The translations under genes were made by a program, and so were the position numbers. From positions 496,001-560,000 of the forward strand of contig CAYWGH010000001.1 in NCBI GenBank assembly GCA_964457925.1: a stretch of 64,000 bases of DNA, written 5' to 3'. Below, in pieces: positions 62,734 through 64,000 of this stretch. Numbering within the stretch: position 1 is the first letter of the stretch; each line of letters starts with the position of its first letter. The DNA is from Coneutiohabitans sp964457925. GTDB taxonomy: Bacteria > Zhuqueibacterota > Zhuqueibacteria > Zhuqueibacterales > Zhuqueibacteraceae. Under the pieces are notes generated by a model, which was given only the letters and a program-made list of their open reading frames with translations, made no database searches and was not told the DNA's origin.

Positions 62734-64000
62734 TCAGTAATAATATCCCGTCATGATGCACATCTCATTATCCTCTGCGGAAAAACCGAAGCGCAGCGCA
62801 AACGGTTTGTCGTCGTTCACATATGTGCCTTCATAGCGTAATCCATCTCCTTGAGAAATCACCAGCGGCGGGTTAAAGTAAACTGTGCGCGGATTGTCCC
62901 ACTCTAAATTCTCGTAGATCGTTTCACCGATTTGATTGTTTTGGATGCGAGAAATCTTGAAACGTTTTCCGTGCCGGTGCATGTGAGATGACAAAGCGAT
63001 GACATGCGTTTCGCGTCCGGCAATCCAATTCGCGCCTTCGGTTTTGGTCGCGCCCGGCGGAATATCGATAAACAAATTGTTCTCAAAAAGCACTTTGGCC
63101 TTGTGCGCCACACTGCCGGCCGGCGCGCGGTAGAAGTTCACATAGACTTCCGCCTTTAAGCTGGATTTGCCGTTGGTATTGACAAAATGAGAGTTCAAAT
63201 CAAAAGTCACGTTTGTGGGCAACGGAATGCCGACGCCTGCCGGGAATTCAATCTCGATTTCGGGCGTTTGCGTGCCGCCCACAAATTCGCGATTCAAAAT
63301 GCCCTCAAATGACGATGGCAGGCGCGGGTCGAAGTCGCGAATGCCTGCCGGCGGCGGTGGACCGGTTTTCCAGCGATACACAATAAAATGATGACTACCC
63401 TCGGGCTGCTTGATGACGATGCGATTTATCGTATAATCCGCCGGCAAATCCACGTTGACAGTGGAATAAATTTCCCGCTCTTTTCCTGGTTCAATGTAAA
63501 ACGGACCGACGCTTACTTGAAAACCCTCGTCCGGATGCGGTGCTGCCGGCGGCACAAAAGCCGGTTCCGTTTCCGGCGGCGCGGTGTAGAGATTGGGCGC
63601 GTCCGCAACATGCGCAGTCTCTGATGCGCCGGCTTTGATCCATGCGCGCATGGCGTCGATCTTGATGCTCGCCAAACCCGAAGTGCCCCACGGCATGAGG
63701 CTGCCCTCGTTCGGGCCCGGGCCGGTCAGTTTCTTCATCAAGAAACTTGAGTCCGGTTTGCCGGGCATGACGCGCTGCCAGCGCTTTGCTCTGGCTTGCT
63801 CATTGGCAGGATCGACGTTGACGAGGTTGGCATAGCTCTCGCCCGCAACCAGAGAAAGGCCGCCCGCGCGTGTTTGCGTCGAATGGCACGAACTGCTGGT
63901 ACAACTGGCATCGAAGACTTGCGATTGCAGCATCGCGAAGGTGGCATCACTGGGGGTCTCGGGTTGCGCCGGCGGATTCCTTTGGTTACAACTCATCGAG
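62734..64000 (-). CDS. Copper type II monooxygenase-like protein with c-type haem-like motif (partial)
   Basis: The gene may run beyond the window; 420 codons lie inside from ATG 63996, and the frame stays open to the edge. The N-terminal part has a CTSSSCHS motif (C-x4-CH, like the haem-type domain of secreted oxidases) and GGLSLVAGESYANLV. The remainder resembles the C-terminal domain of copper ascorbate-dependent monooxygenases: KQPEGSHHFIVYR and HVIALSSHMHRHGKRF carry the histidines that bind copper, with EMCIMTGYYY at the end supplying the usual methionine region. Probably an envelope oxidase; the true start and any signal peptide are not seen. Confidence 0.75.
   Translation of the reverse strand, partial: SMSCNQRNPPAQPETPSDATFAMLQSQVFDASCTSSSCHSTQTRAGGLSLVAGESYANLVNVDPANEQARAKRWQRVMPGKPDSSFLMKKLTGPGPNEGSLMPWGTSGLASIKIDAMRAWIKAGASETAHVADAPNLYTAPPETEPAFVPPAAPHPDEGFQVSVGPFYIEPGKEREIYSTVNVDLPADYTINRIVIKQPEGSHHFIVYRWKTGPPPPAGIRDFDPRLPSSFEGILNREFVGGTQTPEIEIEFPAGVGIPLPTNVTFDLNSHFVNTNGKSSLKAEVYVNFYRAPAGSVAHKAKVLFENNLFIDIPPGATKTEGANWIAGRETHVIALSSHMHRHGKRFKISRIQNNQIGETIYENLEWDNPRTVYFNPPLVISQGDGLRYEGTYVNDDKPFALRFGFSAEDNEMCIMTGYYY

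Noticed and set aside
1..64000. CRISPR array, tRNA, rRNA, insertion sequence or prophage
   Set aside because: No spaced direct repeats, no clover-leaf sequence and no transposase or integrase gene were seen. A tRNA search program would be needed to exclude a tRNA fully.

Overview
The window is a chromosomal stretch of a free-living Gram-negative bacterium with roughly balanced base composition. It carries about 50 genes packed on both strands. An outer membrane is implied by the TonB/ExbB/ExbD genes, several lipoproteins and a periplasmic protease. The mix of a GWxTD protein, a DUF4249-like lipoprotein, a DUF2723 membrane protein, an M64 peptidase, a fused single-chain GcvP and a KorAB oxidoreductase fits the FCB side of the tree (Calditrichota/KSB1/Gemmatimonadota-like). 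This placement is inferred from gene content; no rRNA or tRNA gene is visible to test it.

Layout. 1-8.7 kb: cystathionine beta-synthase, a surface lipoprotein, MutM, a TPR membrane protein, a DUF4139 protein and RecG. 8.8-13.9 kb: a glycosylation block (DUF2723 membrane protein, GT2 glycosyltransferase, SAM methyltransferase). 14.0-24.8 kb: a sensor kinase and a sigma-54 activator, then a canonical -24/-12 site, then a run of nine genes (STAS protein, ExbB, two ExbD, TonB, a small membrane protein, a PstS-like lipoprotein, a TPR protein and a lipoprotein) ending at a strong terminator. 24.9-32.1 kb: HupE-like protein, GcvP with a near-consensus promoter, a DUF523-DUF1722 fusion and HtrA. 32.4-36.1 kb: an ECF-like sigma factor with a hydrophobic N-terminus and a double-zinc-finger TPR anti-sigma factor, followed by a run of RNA hairpins. 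36.8-47.0 kb: an ABC exporter with its DUF1854 partner, MarC, Pol IV, TMEM175-like channel, M64 peptidase, an orphan EcfA-type ATPase and a five-haem cytochrome. 47.2-52.0 kb: a compact three-gene operon of unknown function, then a GWxTD protein. 52.5-58.6 kb: a second ECF sigma/TPR anti-sigma pair, a 35-residue basic peptide, two tandem small lipoproteins and a large CHAT protease. 58.7-64.0 kb: KorB, KorA, a DUF72 protein and an edge-truncated copper-monooxygenase-like protein.

Two regions look most likely to hold something undescribed. The first is the two-component/sigma-54 unit that appears to control a whole TonB energy-transduction operon containing a STAS switch protein and a PstS-like lipoprotein. 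The second is the 52.5-58.6 kb island. There, an envelope-facing CHAT protease (signal peptide, TPR array, C-terminal membrane anchor) sits beside an ECF sigma/anti-sigma pair and duplicated tiny lipoproteins. The sigma gene appears to lack any standard start codon upstream of its conserved region 2.
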